In this document: piece by piece, positions 61,649 through 64,000 of the stretch
How the letters are laid out: each line of letters starts with the position of its first letter
How positions within the stretch are numbered: the stretch's first letter is position 1
Made by a program: the position numbers and the translations under genes
Notes under the pieces: generated by a model
Seen by the model: the letters and a program-made list of their open reading frames with translations, nothing else
What the model was told of the DNA's origin: nothing
The model's database searches: none
NCBI GenBank assembly: GCA_002989075.1
Contig: PSQN01000005.1
Coordinates: forward strand, 1,873,241-1,937,240
Origin: Arthonia radiata
Lineage: Eukaryota; Ascomycota; Arthoniomycetes; Arthoniales; Arthoniaceae
Reading direction: 5' to 3'
Length of the DNA: 64,000 nucleotides

Positions 61649-63019
61649 GATGGGGGAAATTTTAGGCTCTCAGCGTTGCCGTATGACTGCATCGTAAAGA
61701 GCACGTTGTGTTGCAAGAGCCTTGGATATAGCACACTGGCTGTAGCTACGTCTCTGCGATCGATAGAAAACCTTTGCGCCCTGGCCTCGTAAATACGGAA
61801 CTAACGAGACTTTTCTTGGATCTTGGCAATAACTCGCGATCAAGGATTAATGTTTTTACTATCAGTGCGATAAGCGGTGCCTCGGCGATGCGCCTCCAAC
61901 CTATCTATCTGTTACTACTTGATGTTCATCTGCTTCTAAAGCTCAATCGAAGCTGTTTTTCATGATGCGTGTTCACTAATGCGTCAGCAACGGATAAGTA
62001 TAGAATGGCCAGCTGGCACCAAACCAGGGCTTTCCGGTAGGTATGAACACACTAGTGAAAGTCTGAGTGCTCTCTAAGCGCTACTTACTGCGCAATCGGC
62101 GTTTCACGCAACAGAGCGACTGCAGTCATTGTTGCTGCTGCTGCTCGTCTTCAGCGAGCTGCTCTGCTGGTAGAGACCCTGCTGCGTCTACACCTGGCAC
62201 GAAACGTCAAGTGGGGATGGCGCCCCTCGCGCAGTCCTTCCCGGGCGTGCGCTCGTACCAGTGATACATGGTTGGATGGTACTACTGGATTTATGCTATT
62301 GCCTTCGACTTCAAAATGTCACAAGAACGAAACGTGCAGTCCAGGGTAGTTTGGTTAGAATAGTAGCATCCAGATTGCAAAATGCCGCGACTTCTCTCCA
62401 AGCTCGCGACAGTATTTTGGTTGTGTGATAACTTGCGGTACAAGTTGGCTGGCGCGGAAAACTCCACGAAGCTGCCTTGAGGGGTCGATGGACGCTAGAG
62501 TACTGTTTACGGACATCTAGGGAATTACGCCGTGGACAGAATAGCGAGGTGAACGGAATGTGCGAGGTGTACTAATCGTCGATTCGAAGACGCCGCTCAC
62601 CATCAGAACAAGTGGTCGCGTTCAGATACGATGATGCGGCAGTCGATGCCATCTTGAACGGAACCATCTATCAATATGCTTCGCCCCTGTGAGTATCCGT
62701 ATCCTCGGCCCATTGGTTTGCTTATGAGATGTTTTCCTACGGCGATGCAACTACGCCAAAGCAAGCCAGTGCGCTCCTTGTTGTTGATGGTTTGCTGCAT
62801 CAACAGCGTTGTACTGGAAGCGATGAGTCAATTATAGCAACCCAAAGCAAGAAGTACCACGGTGTGGAGCAGGGGCAAGAAGCCTTAACCAAGTCTTCAA
62901 GGACTGTGTGGCTCCCGCGCGGAGCGCGTGCGTGTAGCATAGATACTACAGTTGATGCTCGTCACCAGCACGAGTTGTACATAAACTTGGGTTGGAATGC
63001 GAGACAGAATTTGGACGGG
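61649..63019. other. Intergenic region without supported genes
   Basis: Frames up to about 65 codons only, apart from a longer plus-strand frame from 62729 that looks like chance. A short GCTGCTGCT run lies near 62,130-62,145. Nothing else is seen. Confidence 0.45.
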
Positions 63020-63397
63020 TCATGCGCGCGCATGTGCTTCGTCTTCTTCTGCGCGCAAATATTGCAAGATGAACTGCCCCTTCTGGACGACTTTGAATGC
63101 ACCTTGACCCGTGGAGCAAGTATGACAGATGAGCGACCACGACCCAAGAGAGAATCTGCGGACTTCATAGAAGCGGGGGTCACTGCGCGGCTTCTGACTA
63201 CTGCGATCCTGGCAGCTTGTCATATTCGTCTGCAGGTTCGTACCCTACTTAATTCACCCATACATTGAGGGCAATGAGACTCACCTTTCTATACTGATCG
63301 CGTCCCGGTGCCTCGGATGTGCGGGCAAGATGAGCTCTGGCTCTATGGTGCTCATCACGGCATTCGCCTCGAAGGGAGAACACGGGCCAATGGCCGC
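63020..63397 (-). CDS. Doubtful hypothetical gene, two 3' exons
   Basis: On the minus strand, exon 63397-63285 ends in a consensus AAG|GTGAGT donor; a 55-bp intron (63230-63284) ends in CTGCAG, and exon 63229-63020 continues in frame to a stop. The joined frame is about 107 residues, Arg/Ser-rich, with a CHTC pair. Intron length and sites match the real introns of this window. The 5' end is unsolved: a likely acceptor at 63398 would need an intron of only about 38 bp to reach the nearest coding-looking ATG stretch (about 63,500). No family is recognised. Confidence 0.25.
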
Positions 63398-63509
63398 CTG
63401 ATGTGATCAATCAAAGTAGAGATACTGACTCGGACCCGTGGCTGGGTATATGAGGCGATGGTAGACAGCCCAAAGCACATCAACGCAGCTCGCCATCATA
63501 TGAATTCAC

Positions 63510-64000
63510 GGTATCCCTATGGCGCAGCGTGAGACAGGCGCTGAAGTTGCAACGCAATGCATGCCTTCATCACCCCTGCGTCCGTCTTCATCTTGAGCAA
63601 AGCCCTGGTTGACGGGCAAGGCAACAGCAGCGGGTCCCCAGAGCAGATAATCGACGATCTTGGTAGTCATGCAAGCCAGCGCGTCGGAGGATCTGATGCT
63701 CTTGATGGGTGCCTTTCATGCCGCCCAGTAGTGACTAGGAAACACGACTGACTGTGAATATCATGTAACGCCGAAGGTGGTCATCTTCGCCCGCTGAGCA
63801 GGACTTTAGCACGGGCTGCTCCGCACGAGGCCAAGAACATCTATGGCCCCTAGGCAATGACGATGGATTCTCAAAGTTTCATGCGCAAAATGCATGGTCA
63901 AAGGGAAGAGACAAGCGCCGACAAAGATGGCAGCATCGGATTAGTGAAGAAGGAGGCTGGCACATGGACGGAATCACGCCAAGCCACTAGCACCGCCTCG
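63510..64000. other. Right window edge, no supported gene
   Basis: Frames of up to 64 codons without motifs. Nothing can be supported. Confidence 0.4.

Noticed and set aside
62729-63268. 179-codon plus-strand frame
   Set aside because: No motif, erratic composition, and it is antisense to a better splice-supported but still doubtful model.

Overview
The window looks like a filamentous ascomycete (Pezizomycotina, plausibly Dothideomycetes). Evidence: compact intron-poor genes with introns of about 49-58 bp (GTATGT/GTACGT/GTAAGA-type donors, CTRAY-like branch sites, YAG acceptors), fungal-type SUB2, MIC19, extended NAA50 and glucokinase genes, and a block of LTR retrotransposons heavily loaded with C-to-T/G-to-A transitions, the mark of repeat-induced point mutation (RIP).

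Layout. (1) 1-7,879 is a normal, gene-dense euchromatic segment: the N-terminus of an SHB17-like sugar bisphosphatase (minus), SUB2 mRNA-export helicase (minus, 4 exons), RNase P/MRP-type RPR2/Rpp21 subunit (plus), MIC19 of MICOS (minus, 3 exons), NAA50 N-terminal acetyltransferase (plus) and glucokinase (plus, 3 exons). (2) 7,880-16,707 has normal base composition but no gene I can support. Part of it (about 8.1-13.3 kb) shows a strongly diverged tandem array with a period near 440 bp, interrupted by a 774-bp Mutator-like MITE with 10-bp target duplications. (3) 16,708-59,899 is a 43-kb AT-rich island. Its outer ends are inverted repeats flanked by TA, so the whole island is one class II transposon of about 3.5 kb filled by nested LTR elements: a Copia element, two Gypsy elements of one chromovirus-type family in opposite orientation, and three further Gypsy elements at deeper levels. 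All LTR pairs and target duplications could be placed; the deepest point is four levels down. All are fossils with many stops. (4) 59,900-64,000 returns to normal composition and holds one small coiled-coil gene whose start codon appears to be split by an intron, plus a doubtful minus-strand gene.

The housekeeping genes are not a pathway. They touch mRNA export, tRNA/rRNA processing, mitochondrial cristae, protein N-acetylation and glucose phosphorylation, and are arranged as compact divergent/convergent pairs. The most notable observations are a 20-bp long-range stem that brackets the unusually long SUB2 intron, the TIR-bounded 43-kb nest, the old ~440-bp array, the split start codon, and the chimeric LTRs of two related Gypsy copies.
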